A stretch of 64,000 nucleotides of DNA from Limiplasma sp034927815 (GTDB lineage: Bacteria; Bacillota; Clostridia; Christensenellales; Aristaeellaceae): NCBI GenBank assembly GCA_034927815.1, contig JAYFPK010000008.1, positions 310,001 to 374,000 on the forward strand, in the 5' to 3' direction. Within the stretch, counting starts at the first letter, position 1, and each line of letters begins with the position of its first letter. Positions 24,542 through 32,992 of the stretch are shown piece by piece. The notes beneath the pieces were generated by a model, which worked only from the letters and a program-made list of their open reading frames with translations, had not been told where the DNA came from and made no database searches. The position numbers were made by a program, and so were the translations under genes.

Positions 24542-25741
24542 ATGCCCTTGGGTCTTTCCGCAAAGTGCCTTTCCATCGCTCCCTCCGCCACCTTAACCCT
24601 GGACGCCAAGGTAAAAGCCCTGCGCGCCGCCGGGGAAAAGGTCATCGGCTTTGCCGCCGGAGAGCCGGATTTTGACACCCCCCTCCCCATCCGGGACGCT
24701 ATGAAGGAAGCGCTGGACAAGGGCATGACCCGCTACACCCCCGTGGCCGGTACCCTGGAGCTTCGGGACGCCATCATCCAAAAGCTCCAAAAGGACAACG
24801 GCCTTGCCTATACCCGGGACGAGATCATCGTTTCCAACGGGGCAAAGCACTCCCTCTACACCGCTTTGCAAGCCATTTGCGACCCCGGTGACGAGGTGGT
24901 CATCCCCACCCCTTGCTGGGTGAGCTATCCCGAAATGGTGCGCATGGCGGGCGGGGTCCCCGTGTTTGTGGACGCCGGTGAGGAGGAGGGCTTTGTGCCC
25001 CCCATCTCCAGGATCGCCGCCGCCATTACCCCCAGAACCAAGGCCTTTATCCTCACCTCCCCCAACAACCCCAACGGCACCGTTTGGGAACGGGACCTGC
25101 TGGAGGCCCTGGCGGCCCTTTGCGTGGAAAAAGACTTTTACATCCTCTCCGACGAAATCTATGAGAAGCTGATCTACGACGGCAAGCAGCACCTGTCCAT
25201 CGCCTCCCTTTCCCCCCGGGTGAAGGCCCGGACCCTTCTGGTAAACGGCGTGAGCAAGGCCTATGCCATGACGGGCTTCCGCATTGGCTACACAGCGGGC
25301 CCCAAGGACGTCATCGCCGCCATGACCAACTACCAGAGCCAGGCCACCTCCGCCCCCAACACCCCCGCCCAGTACGCGGCCGCCATGGCCCTGACCATGC
25401 CCCAGGACTGTGTGGAGGAGATGCGCAAGGCCTTTGAGGAGCGTCGGGACCTTCTGGTGGCGGGGCTGAACGCCATCCCGGGAATCCACTGCGCCAAGCC
25501 CGAGGGCGCCTTTTACGCCATGATGAACATCACCGATCTTTTGGGCAAGCGCCTGGGGGAAAAGGTGATCGGCGACACCGCCGCCTTTGCCGAAGCCTTG
25601 CTGGAGAAGCAGCACGTGGCCGTGGTGCCGGGCAACGCCTTCATGGCGGAGTGCTGCTGCCGCCTCAGCTACGCAACCAGCAGCCAGGAGATTGCCGAGG
25701 GCCTGCGCCGCATCGATGCCTTTGTGAAGGAGCTGCAATAG
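24542..25741 (+). CDS. Class I pyridoxal-phosphate aminotransferase (aspartate aminotransferase-like)
   Basis: This 399-residue protein is a fold-type I aminotransferase. It has the substrate-binding GFAAGEPDFDTP near residues 36-47, PNNPNGT, the Asp of LSDEIYEKL and the cofactor Lys239 in VSKAYAMTGFRIGY. This pattern is that of the subgroup Ib aspartate/aromatic aminotransferases, converting aspartate and 2-oxoglutarate to oxaloacetate and glutamate. GGAGG precedes the ATG. The next gene encodes an acetyl-CoA-condensing enzyme and follows by 22 bases, so oxaloacetate supply for that enzyme is a plausible link (inference). Confidence 0.9.
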   Translation: MPLGLSAKCLSIAPSATLTLDAKVKALRAAGEKVIGFAAGEPDFDTPLPIRDAMKEALDKGMTRYTPVAGTLELRDAIIQKLQKDNGLAYTRDEIIVSNGAKHSLYTALQAICDPGDEVVIPTPCWVSYPEMVRMAGGVPVFVDAGEEEGFVPPISRIAAAITPRTKAFILTSPNNPNGTVWERDLLEALAALCVEKDFYILSDEIYEKLIYDGKQHLSIASLSPRVKARTLLVNGVSKAYAMTGFRIGYTAGPKDVIAAMTNYQSQATSAPNTPAQYAAAMALTMPQDCVEEMRKAFEERRDLLVAGLNAIPGIHCAKPEGAFYAMMNITDLLGKRLGEKVIGDTAAFAEALLEKQHVAVVPGNAFMAECCCRLSYATSSQEIAEGLRRIDAFVKELQ

Positions 25742-25763
25742 GCTAGAAAGAGAGGATTCCCTT

Positions 25764-27158
25764 ATGATTACTTTCAGCAAGAAGAACAACCTGTTGATGC
25801 AAGCCAACTACCAGTATGAGCTCCAGGATGTGCCCGAGCCCAACCTGTACCGGGAGATTTTTGATTACCAGTCCATCCCGAAAATCGCCTTTAACAACCG
25901 GGTGGTGCCCATGGGCATGCCCAGCGAGGTCTGGATGACGGACACCACCTTCCGGGACGGCCAGCAAAGCGTCAGCCCCTTCACCCCGGCCCAAATCGAG
26001 CATCTTTTCAAGCTCATGGCCCGGCTGGGAGGGCCCAACGGCCTGGTGCGCCAAAGCGAGTTCTTCCTTTACACCGCCAAGGACCGGGAAGCCCTGGAGC
26101 GCTGCCAGGCCCTGGGCCTTCCCTTCCCGGAGATCACCACCTGGATCCGGGCCAACGAAAAGGACTTTGAGCTGGTGAAGGCCGCGGGGGTGAAGGAGAC
26201 CGGCATTCTGGTTTCCTGCAGCGACTACCACATCTTCAAGAAGATGCACCTCACCCGCCGCCAGGCCATGGAGCAATACCTGGGCATCGTCCAGGCCGCC
26301 CTGGAGAAGGGGATCATTCCCCGCTGCCATCTGGAGGACATCACCCGGGCCGATTTCTACGGCTTTGTGCTTCCCTTTGCGGAGCAGCTCATGAGGCTGT
26401 CCCAGGAAAGCGGCCTCCCCATCAAGATCCGGGCCTGCGATACCATGGGCTACGGGGTCAGCTATCCCGGCGCGGCCTTGCCCAGGAGCGTCCCCGGCAT
26501 CATCTACGGCCTGAACCACTATGCCCAAATCCCCAGCGAGCAGCTGGAATGGCACGGCCATAACGACTTTTACAAGGTGGTGGCCAACGCCGGCACCGCC
26601 TGGCTCTATGGCTGCTCCAGCATCAACTGCTCCTTGCTGGGCATTGGGGAGAGGACCGGCAACTGCCCCCTGGAGGCCATGGCTGTGGAATACCAGGCCC
26701 TCCGGGGCGAAACCGGGGGCATGGACCTCACCGCCATCACGGAAATCGCCGAGTACATGGAGCGGGAGATCGGCATCGAAGTCAGCCCCCGCCAGCCCTT
26801 TGTGGGCCGCCACTTCAACGTGACCCGGGCCGGGATCCACGCCGACGGCATGCTCAAGGACGAGGAGATTTACAACATCTTCGACACCACCGCCATCCTG
26901 AACCGCCCCGCCTCCGTGGCCGTGGACAGCCACAGCGGCCTGGCCGGGATCGCCCACTGGATGAACAGCTACTTCCGCCTCAAGCCGCCCCACACCGTGG
27001 ACAAGAAGGACAAAACCGTCATGGCCGTCAAGGAGATGGTGGACGACCTGTACGCCCAGGGCCGCAACACCGTCATGGGGGACGAGGAGTTGGAGGTCAT
27101 GGTGCGGGAAGCCGGAGTGGAGCGCTACGAGAAGCTCCTGTGGCACAGAAGCAAGTAA
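25764..27158 (+). CDS. Homocitrate/isopropylmalate/Re-citrate synthase family protein
   Basis: This 464-residue protein is an acyl-CoA-condensing TIM-barrel enzyme. MTDTTFRDGQQSVSPF near residues 55-70 carries the Arg-Asp-Gly catalytic signature, and EWHGHNDFYKVVANA carries the His-x-His metal site, with NCSLLGIGERTGN following. The C-terminal leucine-type regulatory domain is absent, since the length stops at the communication region. Known activities in this family are 2-isopropylmalate, citramalate, homocitrate and Re-citrate synthesis. Pairing with an oxaloacetate-forming aminotransferase and the lack of leu or lys genes nearby make Re-citrate synthase an attractive guess, but not proven. 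Confidence 0.85.
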   Translation: MITFSKKNNLLMQANYQYELQDVPEPNLYREIFDYQSIPKIAFNNRVVPMGMPSEVWMTDTTFRDGQQSVSPFTPAQIEHLFKLMARLGGPNGLVRQSEFFLYTAKDREALERCQALGLPFPEITTWIRANEKDFELVKAAGVKETGILVSCSDYHIFKKMHLTRRQAMEQYLGIVQAALEKGIIPRCHLEDITRADFYGFVLPFAEQLMRLSQESGLPIKIRACDTMGYGVSYPGAALPRSVPGIIYGLNHYAQIPSEQLEWHGHNDFYKVVANAGTAWLYGCSSINCSLLGIGERTGNCPLEAMAVEYQALRGETGGMDLTAITEIAEYMEREIGIEVSPRQPFVGRHFNVTRAGIHADGMLKDEEIYNIFDTTAILNRPASVAVDSHSGLAGIAHWMNSYFRLKPPHTVDKKDKTVMAVKEMVDDLYAQGRNTVMGDEELEVMVREAGVERYEKLLWHRSK

Positions 27159-27170
27159 CAACCAAAAAGC

Positions 27171-27201
27171 TTTTGCCCCCGGCTACGCCGGGGGCTTTTT
27201 T
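27171..27201. terminator. Strong intrinsic terminator
   Basis: GCCCCCGGC-TAC-GCCGGGGGC followed by TTTTTT (27196-27201) lies 17 bases after the synthase gene. AAAAAGCTTTT on the left makes it usable on the minus strand too. Confidence 0.92.
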
Positions 27202-27215
27202 CGTGCCAAATTCAT

Positions 27216-27239
27216 GGCGCGGCTTTAGGAAGCCGCGCC
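27216..27239. terminator. Second hairpin between convergent genes
   Basis: GGCGCGGCTT (27216-27225) pairs perfectly with 27230-27239 around TAGG. It lies 15 bases after the first terminator and could serve the minus-strand regulator gene. Confidence 0.5.
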
Positions 27240-27255
27240 CGTTCCGGTTTGCAAG

Positions 27256-27278
27256 GGACCTTTTGCCGGTCCTTTTTT
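27256..27278 (+). terminator. Third hairpin, plus-strand terminator
   Basis: GGACC-TTTTGCC-GGTCC followed by TTTTTT (27273-27278) overlaps the stop codon of the convergent regulator gene. It is a third block to read-through from the left. Confidence 0.7.
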
Positions 27279-28275
27279 ATTGCATCTTTTGCTGCTCCTC
27301 CATCACCCTGGCTGCCGTCACCGCGTCCGTGACCAGCACGTCGATGAGCCTTCCCCGCAAGGCGCCCAAAATGGAGAACACCTTGGAGCCCCCCGATTCA
27401 ATGGCTACCCGCAGCTTGGCCAGCTTCATATCCTCCCAGGGAATGGTGATGCATTTCTTGTTCCAGTCACAGTCCACCAAATTCCCGTTGATGTCAAAGA
27501 ACTGGGCGCACAGGCTGCCCACCACCCCCAGCCGGTTCATTTCCTCCCGGTGGCGCGGCGTCATGTAACCCCACCAGCTGGGCATATCCCCCTTCACGTC
27601 GAACTTCCCAATGCCCATCAGCAGAAGGTTGCAGCGCTTCATCAACCGGGAGGCCTCCACAATGGCGGGGTCCCGCAGCAGGGCCTCCTTCACGTACATA
27701 TCCTCCACATACAGGGGCGTATGAAGAAAATACGCCTTCCCTCCATAGGTGTGGGCGATGAAGTTCACCAGCTCGCTGGACATATCCTTGTTGATGGTGG
27801 CCCCAATGGTCTGCACCACCTTCAACTCGCAATCATGCACCTTTTTGAGCTTATGAACCACCCGCGTCACCGTATCGCTCCCTGTGATCCCCAGCACATA
27901 CCGGCCCTTGATCTGGCTGGACACATAGGCCGCCGCAAAGTTGGCAAGGCCCGCCTTGGCGTCGTCCGGGTCCTCCTCGTCGAAAGGGTTCATCACAATA
28001 GCCTCCTTCAGGCCAAAGAGACTCTCCATCTTCCGCTCATAGCTTGGCATGCGGGCGAGATACCGCTTGACCTTGATCTCCACGATGCCCAAATCCACCG
28101 CCTTTTTCAGCAGGCGGGACACCTTGGAGCGGGAGAAAAAAAGCTTGTCCGCAATTTCCGGCTGGAGCATGCCCAAATCATAGTACATGTGGGCGACCTG
28201 GGAGATGATGGCAATATCGTCACCCTTGTGGGCGTCCTTCATCGCGTCCATCACATGGATAGGGTCCGAAAGCAT
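27277..28275 (-). CDS. SorC-family sugar-binding transcriptional regulator
   Basis: This 332-residue protein has an N-terminal helix-turn-helix (MLQPEIADKLFFSRSKVSRLLKKA, about residues 36-59) and a C-terminal sugar-phosphate-binding domain with GITGSDTVTRVV and VVQTIGATINKDMSSELV. SorC regulators sense phosphorylated sugars. The start is taken as the ATG at 28275; a TTG 12 bases further out has the stronger spacing problem. It lies behind the ABC/lactonase operon on the same strand with its own promoter and a possible self-operator, so it most likely controls that operon. Confidence 0.88.
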   Translation of the reverse strand: MLSDPIHVMDAMKDAHKGDDIAIISQVAHMYYDLGMLQPEIADKLFFSRSKVSRLLKKAVDLGIVEIKVKRYLARMPSYERKMESLFGLKEAIVMNPFDEEDPDDAKAGLANFAAAYVSSQIKGRYVLGITGSDTVTRVVHKLKKVHDCELKVVQTIGATINKDMSSELVNFIAHTYGGKAYFLHTPLYVEDMYVKEALLRDPAIVEASRLMKRCNLLLMGIGKFDVKGDMPSWWGYMTPRHREEMNRLGVVGSLCAQFFDINGNLVDCDWNKKCITIPWEDMKLAKLRVAIESGGSKVFSILGALRGRLIDVLVTDAVTAARVMEEQQKMQ

Positions 28276-28376
28276 ATGCTTACACAACCTCGCTTTGGAA
28301 AAATAATCACCGGTATGCCCGGCACCCTCCCGGCGCTATACAAAACATTGTCGCACGAATGACGAAGAACGCCCTC

Positions 28377-28405
28377 ACTGTAGCAAAAAATTCCTACACG
28401 GTCAA
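28377..28405 (-). promoter_or_regulatory. Promoter and palindromic operator of the SorC regulator gene
   Basis: On the minus strand TTGACC (28405-28400) and TACAGT (28382-28377) are 17 bases apart. Within the spacer lies TGTAG-N10-CTACA (28379-28398), a dyad suited to a dimeric repressor, so self-regulation is likely. Confidence 0.5.
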
Positions 28406-28433
28406 GACGCTCTCTTGCCCAGGGGAAAAAGGC

Positions 28434-29456
28434 TTATGGGGCCTGATCCGCCAGGGCGTACAGGCAGGCCTCTCCCGCGGCGTGGCTGGCGCAGAGGATC
28501 TTAACCTCTTCCCCCTCCTCATACACCGTGATTTGGGTGGGGCCTGCGCCCCGGTCCAGAATCACCGTCTCCCCCCTCTGCCAAAAGACCAGCTCCAGGG
28601 CCTTCTCCCCCCCCCGGTTGCCCAGGATGACCGCTTGTTCCCCGAAGACGCGGCCAGCCCATACCACATGGCCGAAATCGATATCCCGCTTCCATTGCGC
28701 CTCACAGGAACCTTCCTTCAGGCGGTATACAGCCAAAGTATTGCCGTGAAAGGGCTCAATGGCCGCCAGTACCCTCTCCTCCCCGTCCCCGGCAATCCAG
28801 AGGTCGCTGGTAGGGGTGGTGGAGACCAGCTTCGGCCACAATCTCTCTCCTCCCCGGTAATGGGCCATGTCAAAGAGCATCAGGCCGTTTTCGCTGCCGA
28901 TGTAAACCTGATGGCCGTTTTCGATGAACAGGCCATGGTTTTTGGTGAGGCCTTCAAATACCTTGCTCCATTCCCAGGGGCCTTCGGCCTTCTGGGGAAT
29001 AGGGGCGGCCCATATGGCCCCAGGCTTTGTCCAATCCTCTTGGAAGTCCTTATCGGCGCATAGCTGGCACCCAATCAAAAACAGGCCGTGAGGATCTTGC
29101 ACAATGCCGATGCGGTGGCAAAAGGGCAGCTCCAAAACCCGGGTGATGCGCCAGGGGGACAGGTATCCCCTGGAGGTGGGTTCCAGCAGGCACACGGCAG
29201 CCTCCCGGGACTGAAAAACAGGGTAGAATCCGGTGATGGCCAACAGCTGCGAACGGCCTGGAATCTGGACGACATTCATCACCCCCGTATCCCCAATCCA
29301 CAGCTCGGAGGATTGGAGGGTTTGGGCGTCGATGATATAGGCGCGTTCCCCCCTCCCCTCGCTGGCGGCTACCAAATACCGCTTCCCCTCCAGGCTTACT
29401 TCCGCGGTGGAATACACCCAGGGCAGCTCCGCCAGCCTGGTCTTTTGAATCTTCAT
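28434..29456 (-). CDS. Hypothetical cytoplasmic protein, beta-propeller-like
   Basis: This 340-residue protein is not recognised by family. It lacks a signal peptide and membrane segments. It shows repeated short beta strands with Gly-Asp and Trp (ELWIGDTGVMNVVQ, LWIAGDGEERVL, HVVWAGRVFG), which suggests a beta-propeller of about six blades. The start at 29456 excludes upstream frame that is antisense-like to the permease gene. It is the last gene of the ABC/lactonase operon, 17 bases after the permease. It may bind or hydrolyse the imported sugar or a derivative, as do some lactonase-like propellers (inference). Confidence 0.7.
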   Translation of the reverse strand: MKIQKTRLAELPWVYSTAEVSLEGKRYLVAASEGRGERAYIIDAQTLQSSELWIGDTGVMNVVQIPGRSQLLAITGFYPVFQSREAAVCLLEPTSRGYLSPWRITRVLELPFCHRIGIVQDPHGLFLIGCQLCADKDFQEDWTKPGAIWAAPIPQKAEGPWEWSKVFEGLTKNHGLFIENGHQVYIGSENGLMLFDMAHYRGGERLWPKLVSTTPTSDLWIAGDGEERVLAAIEPFHGNTLAVYRLKEGSCEAQWKRDIDFGHVVWAGRVFGEQAVILGNRGGEKALELVFWQRGETVILDRGAGPTQITVYEEGEEVKILCASHAAGEACLYALADQAP

Positions 29457-29473
29457 GGCTTTTGTCCGCCTTT

Positions 29474-30451
29474 CTACGCTTTCTCTTGGGGCCTGCTGTA
29501 CTGGATGCGCTTCATCTGCACATCCATCAATACCGCCAGAATGATCACCGCTCCCGTGATCAGGGATTGGGCCAAGGATGGCACGCCCAACAGGTTCATG
29601 GCGTTCACAATCAGCGTCAGGATCAGCGCGCCCAGGATTCCCCCCAGCACGTTGCCCTCGCCTCCCGCCATGGAGGTGCCCCCCATCACAATGGAGGCAA
29701 TGGCCAGCATTTGAAACGTATCCCCCATGCCCGCCTGGGCCGCGCTCTGCCGGGCCGCTTGCAAGACCCCCGCCAATGCCGCGCCGCAGGCGCTGAGGAT
29801 GTACACGACAAACAAGGTGGATACCGTGGAGATGCCCGAGTACTTGGCGGTGGTATAGTTGGCCCCCACGGAGTAGACCTTTTTCCCAAAGTTGCTCCGC
29901 TGCAGCGCCACATACATCAGCGCCGTCACCAGCAGCGCCCAGATCACCAGCAAAGGGAAGGCCCCCAGGTTTCCCGTGCTCAAATTCCGGAAGGCCTTGG
30001 GGAAGCTGCAGAAGATATCCGAGCCCATGAGGATCAGCGCCAGGCCGTTGGCGATATAGCTGACCCCGTAGGTGGAGACAAAGGGGGGAATCTTCACGAT
30101 GGCGATGAGGAAGCCGTTGATGCACCCAAAGGCGGCGCCAATCACCACCGCCAAAAGGATGGAGGCGACAATGGAATAGTTGTGGTTGAGAAAGTACCCG
30201 CAGGCGCAGCCGCACAGGGACATCACCCCGCCCAGGGAATTGTCGATGCCGTGGGTGAGAATGCAGCCTGTGGCGCAGGAAGCCAGAATCAGCAGCACGC
30301 TGGCCTGGCGGGCGATGTTGATCAGGTTGCCGATCTTGAAAAAATTGGCGCTGATAAAAGACATGACGACGCACATCAGCAGTAAAATGCATACCCGGTA
30401 TAATCCGGTTTCAAAGAAAATGCCGAAGAATGAGCGCTTGCTCCGGTCCAT
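29474..30451 (-). CDS. Sugar ABC permease, RbsC-like
   Basis: This 325-residue integral membrane protein belongs to the branched-chain/ribose permease type (BPD_transp_2), with about nine hydrophobic segments and the typical GGVMSLCGCACGYF and GGTSMAGGEGNVLGGILGAL motifs. It ends 17 bases before the propeller-like gene and starts 4 bases after the sister permease stops. Two different permeases for one ATPase suggest a heterodimeric channel, as seen in autoinducer-2 and some sugar systems. Confidence 0.92.
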   Translation of the reverse strand: MDRSKRSFFGIFFETGLYRVCILLLMCVVMSFISANFFKIGNLINIARQASVLLILASCATGCILTHGIDNSLGGVMSLCGCACGYFLNHNYSIVASILLAVVIGAAFGCINGFLIAIVKIPPFVSTYGVSYIANGLALILMGSDIFCSFPKAFRNLSTGNLGAFPLLVIWALLVTALMYVALQRSNFGKKVYSVGANYTTAKYSGISTVSTLFVVYILSACGAALAGVLQAARQSAAQAGMGDTFQMLAIASIVMGGTSMAGGEGNVLGGILGALILTLIVNAMNLLGVPSLAQSLITGAVIILAVLMDVQMKRIQYSRPQEKA

Positions 30452-30455
30452 TGGC

Positions 30456-31421
30456 TCACCCCTCCTTCCTGAGCTTGATCAGCACATCCGTGGAAATGGC
30501 CGCCACCACAATCAGCCCCAACAGGAAGGACTGGGCCTGAGGGGATACCCCGGACACGTTAAGCCCGGTTTTGAGGATCTGGATGAACAGCACCCCCAGC
30601 GCCGTTTTGGTGATGTTGCCCCGGCCCTCGGAAAAGGAATTTCCGCCGATGATGGTGGCGGCAATGGCATTGAACTCCCACTGCTTTCCATAATCCGGGT
30701 GCCCTGAGGCGGACCGCGCCGCGAAGATCACCCCGGCAACGCCCACCAGAATGCCCGCCACGGTAAAAACCACGATCTCCGCCCGAACGGTGTTCACGCC
30801 GCTGAGGAACAGCGCCTCCCGGTTGCCGCCCAGGCCGTACATGTTGCGCCCGAAGGCGGTTCTGTCAATGAGCAGCTTTGTAAGGAAAAACACCGCCGCC
30901 GCCAGAATCAGCACCATGGGAACACCCCAGATTTCCCCGTCGGAGATAAACCGGAAGCCGCCGTCCAGCGCGGGAACGGACACTCCCCCCGTGAGCAAGG
31001 AACCCAGGCCATAGCACATGGTGCCAAGGCCAAAGGTGGTGATATACGCCGGCACCCGGCACTTGGCGATGAGAAACCCGTTGCACAGGCCGCAGGCCAT
31101 GCCCGTGGCGACGCCCGCCGCCGCGGCCAGAACCACGGGGCAACCCGCCGCCATCAGCATCGCCACCACCACCGTGCAAAAAGCCATCACATTGCCAATG
31201 GACAGGTCGATCTGCCCCACCAGCACAGCCATTGTTTCGGCAATGGCCAAAATGAGAAAGGGGGACGCCTGCTTGATGATGTTCAGCAGGTTGCCATAGG
31301 AAAAAAAGTTTTGGCCGTAGTAAGAAAAGACCGCGATGATGAGCAAGAGCATCCAAATCACAGGCTGGACCGCCGCCAGATACGCCTTGAAGCCCTTGGG
31401 CCTCGATGCCGCATTATTCAT
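30456..31421 (-). CDS. Sugar ABC permease, RbsC-like (second)
   Basis: This 321-residue permease has the same family hallmarks as its downstream sister (VGQIDLSIGNVMAFCTVVVA and GGNSFSEGRGNITKTALGVL). The ATG at 31421 lies inside the end of the ATPase gene, overlapping by 8 bases, with GGAGG just before it. The frame is open further upstream but only within the ATPase gene. Together the two permeases form the pore. Confidence 0.92.
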   Translation of the reverse strand: MNNAASRPKGFKAYLAAVQPVIWMLLLIIAVFSYYGQNFFSYGNLLNIIKQASPFLILAIAETMAVLVGQIDLSIGNVMAFCTVVVAMLMAAGCPVVLAAAAGVATGMACGLCNGFLIAKCRVPAYITTFGLGTMCYGLGSLLTGGVSVPALDGGFRFISDGEIWGVPMVLILAAAVFFLTKLLIDRTAFGRNMYGLGGNREALFLSGVNTVRAEIVVFTVAGILVGVAGVIFAARSASGHPDYGKQWEFNAIAATIIGGNSFSEGRGNITKTALGVLFIQILKTGLNVSGVSPQAQSFLLGLIVVAAISTDVLIKLRKEG

Positions 31422-32919
31422 TGCCGCCTCCAAGCTTGGAACCCAGCATGTAATCAGCAATGTTTTTATCGGATAGCTGATCTCTTTTGAGCTCCTTCAC
31501 GATTTTTCCTTCATACATGACATACACCCTGTCGCACATGCCGATGACCTCGGGCAAGTCGCTGGAGATCATCAAAACGCCGCCCTGGCGCTGCACGAAA
31601 TCGTCCATCAGGGTATGGATATCCTCTTTGGCTCCTACATCCACGCCCACCGTGGGCTCGTCAAAAATCAGAAATTCCGACTCCGTCACCATCGCCTTGC
31701 CGATGACCACCTTCTGCTGGTTCCCCCCGGAGAGGTTGCGTACCAACTGCCTGCGGCTGGGGGTTTTGATGGAAAGGGCGGCGATCATCCTCTCCGCGGT
31801 CTGGGCCTCCTTTTTGCGGTGGTACCAAAACTTGCTCCACCGGCTGAAAACGCTCAGGGCAATGTTGCTGGCAACGCTGAATTTCAGGACCAAGCCCTGG
31901 TACTTCCTGTTTTCTGGCACCAGGTAGGCCCCGCGGTCGATCATGGAGGCCACGTTTTTGGGCTTGATCCGCGCGCCCCGATAGTAGACCGCTCCCTCCA
32001 GGATCCGGTTCAGGCCGAAGAGGCTTTCCGCCACCTCGGTGCGCCCGGAGCCCACCAGGCCCGCCAGCCCCACAATTTCCCCCCGGCACACCCGCAGGGA
32101 GATGTCCTGCTGGCCTTTTTTCGTGGTCACATGCTCCAGGCGGAGCAACTCCTCCCCGGGCTCCACGATGGTGCGGTGGTAAAAGCTGGATACGTCCCGC
32201 CCCACCATGCGCTTGATGATCTCCTCCTGGCCGATTTCCTGTACGGCGTCGGTGCTCACATGGCGGCCGTCCCGCAGGATGGAAATCCTGTCGGCGATTT
32301 GCTCGATTTCCTTCAGGCGGTGGGAGATATAGATAATGGCAATTCCCTTTTCTTTCAATTCCAAAATCTTTGCAAAGAGGCTTCCCACCTCCCGCTCCGT
32401 CAAAATCGCCGTGGGCTCGTCAAAAATAATCACCCTGGGGTTCAGGTTGATGACCCTGGCGATGTCGATCATCTTCCAAATGGAGGCGCTGTACTCCTTC
32501 ACAGGCCGGGATACGTCAATGGAAATGCCGAACTCCGCCAGAAGCCTTCTGGAGACCTTCTCCATGGCGGTGATGTCGAAAAGGCCGGTCTTTGCGGAGC
32601 GGATCTCCCGGTTCATAAAGATATTCCGGGCTACGCTGAGCCAGGGAATCAGCATCAGCTCCTGATGAACGGCCTCAATGCCCAGCCTGGAGGCTTCCAG
32701 GGGATTGGCAAGGTTCTTCTCCCCGCCGTCAAAGTATACCTTTCCAGCTGTGGGCTTGTGCGCGCTGAGGATGACCTTCACCAATGTGGATTTTCCCGCT
32801 CCATTTTCTCCCACCAAGGCATGCACCTCTCCTGCGTAAAAGGAGAGGCTGACATCCGTAAGGGCGTGTACGCCGGGGAAGTGCTTATCAATATGCTCCA
32901 AACTGATAATGGGCGTCAT
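31414..32919 (-). CDS. Sugar ABC transporter ATP-binding protein, RbsA/MglA-like
   Basis: This 501-residue protein carries two fused ABC domains. The first has GENGAGKST at about 36-44 and the signature-like SASIWKMIDIARV in place of a canonical LSGGQ, which is usual for this family. The second has GLVGSGRTEV and a canonical LSGGNQQKV. The domain order and length match RbsA, MglA and XylG, ATPases of monosaccharide importers. It drives uptake through the two permeases that follow. Confidence 0.94.
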   Translation of the reverse strand: MTPIISLEHIDKHFPGVHALTDVSLSFYAGEVHALVGENGAGKSTLVKVILSAHKPTAGKVYFDGGEKNLANPLEASRLGIEAVHQELMLIPWLSVARNIFMNREIRSAKTGLFDITAMEKVSRRLLAEFGISIDVSRPVKEYSASIWKMIDIARVINLNPRVIIFDEPTAILTEREVGSLFAKILELKEKGIAIIYISHRLKEIEQIADRISILRDGRHVSTDAVQEIGQEEIIKRMVGRDVSSFYHRTIVEPGEELLRLEHVTTKKGQQDISLRVCRGEIVGLAGLVGSGRTEVAESLFGLNRILEGAVYYRGARIKPKNVASMIDRGAYLVPENRKYQGLVLKFSVASNIALSVFSRWSKFWYHRKKEAQTAERMIAALSIKTPSRRQLVRNLSGGNQQKVVIGKAMVTESEFLIFDEPTVGVDVGAKEDIHTLMDDFVQRQGGVLMISSDLPEVIGMCDRVYVMYEGKIVKELKRDQLSDKNIADYMLGSKLGGGNE

Positions 32920-32992
32920 ATGGTTTCTCCATGATTCAGGTTTTAGGCTCCGGGAGGAGGCATAGCCTCCTCCCGGGCATTGTCAGGGAGCC

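Noticed and set aside
29457..30392. N-terminal extension of the propeller-like protein through the permease gene
   Set aside because: The permease in the other frame on the same strand has clear membrane segments and family motifs; the extension has neither, and the ATG at 29456 gives a proper start.
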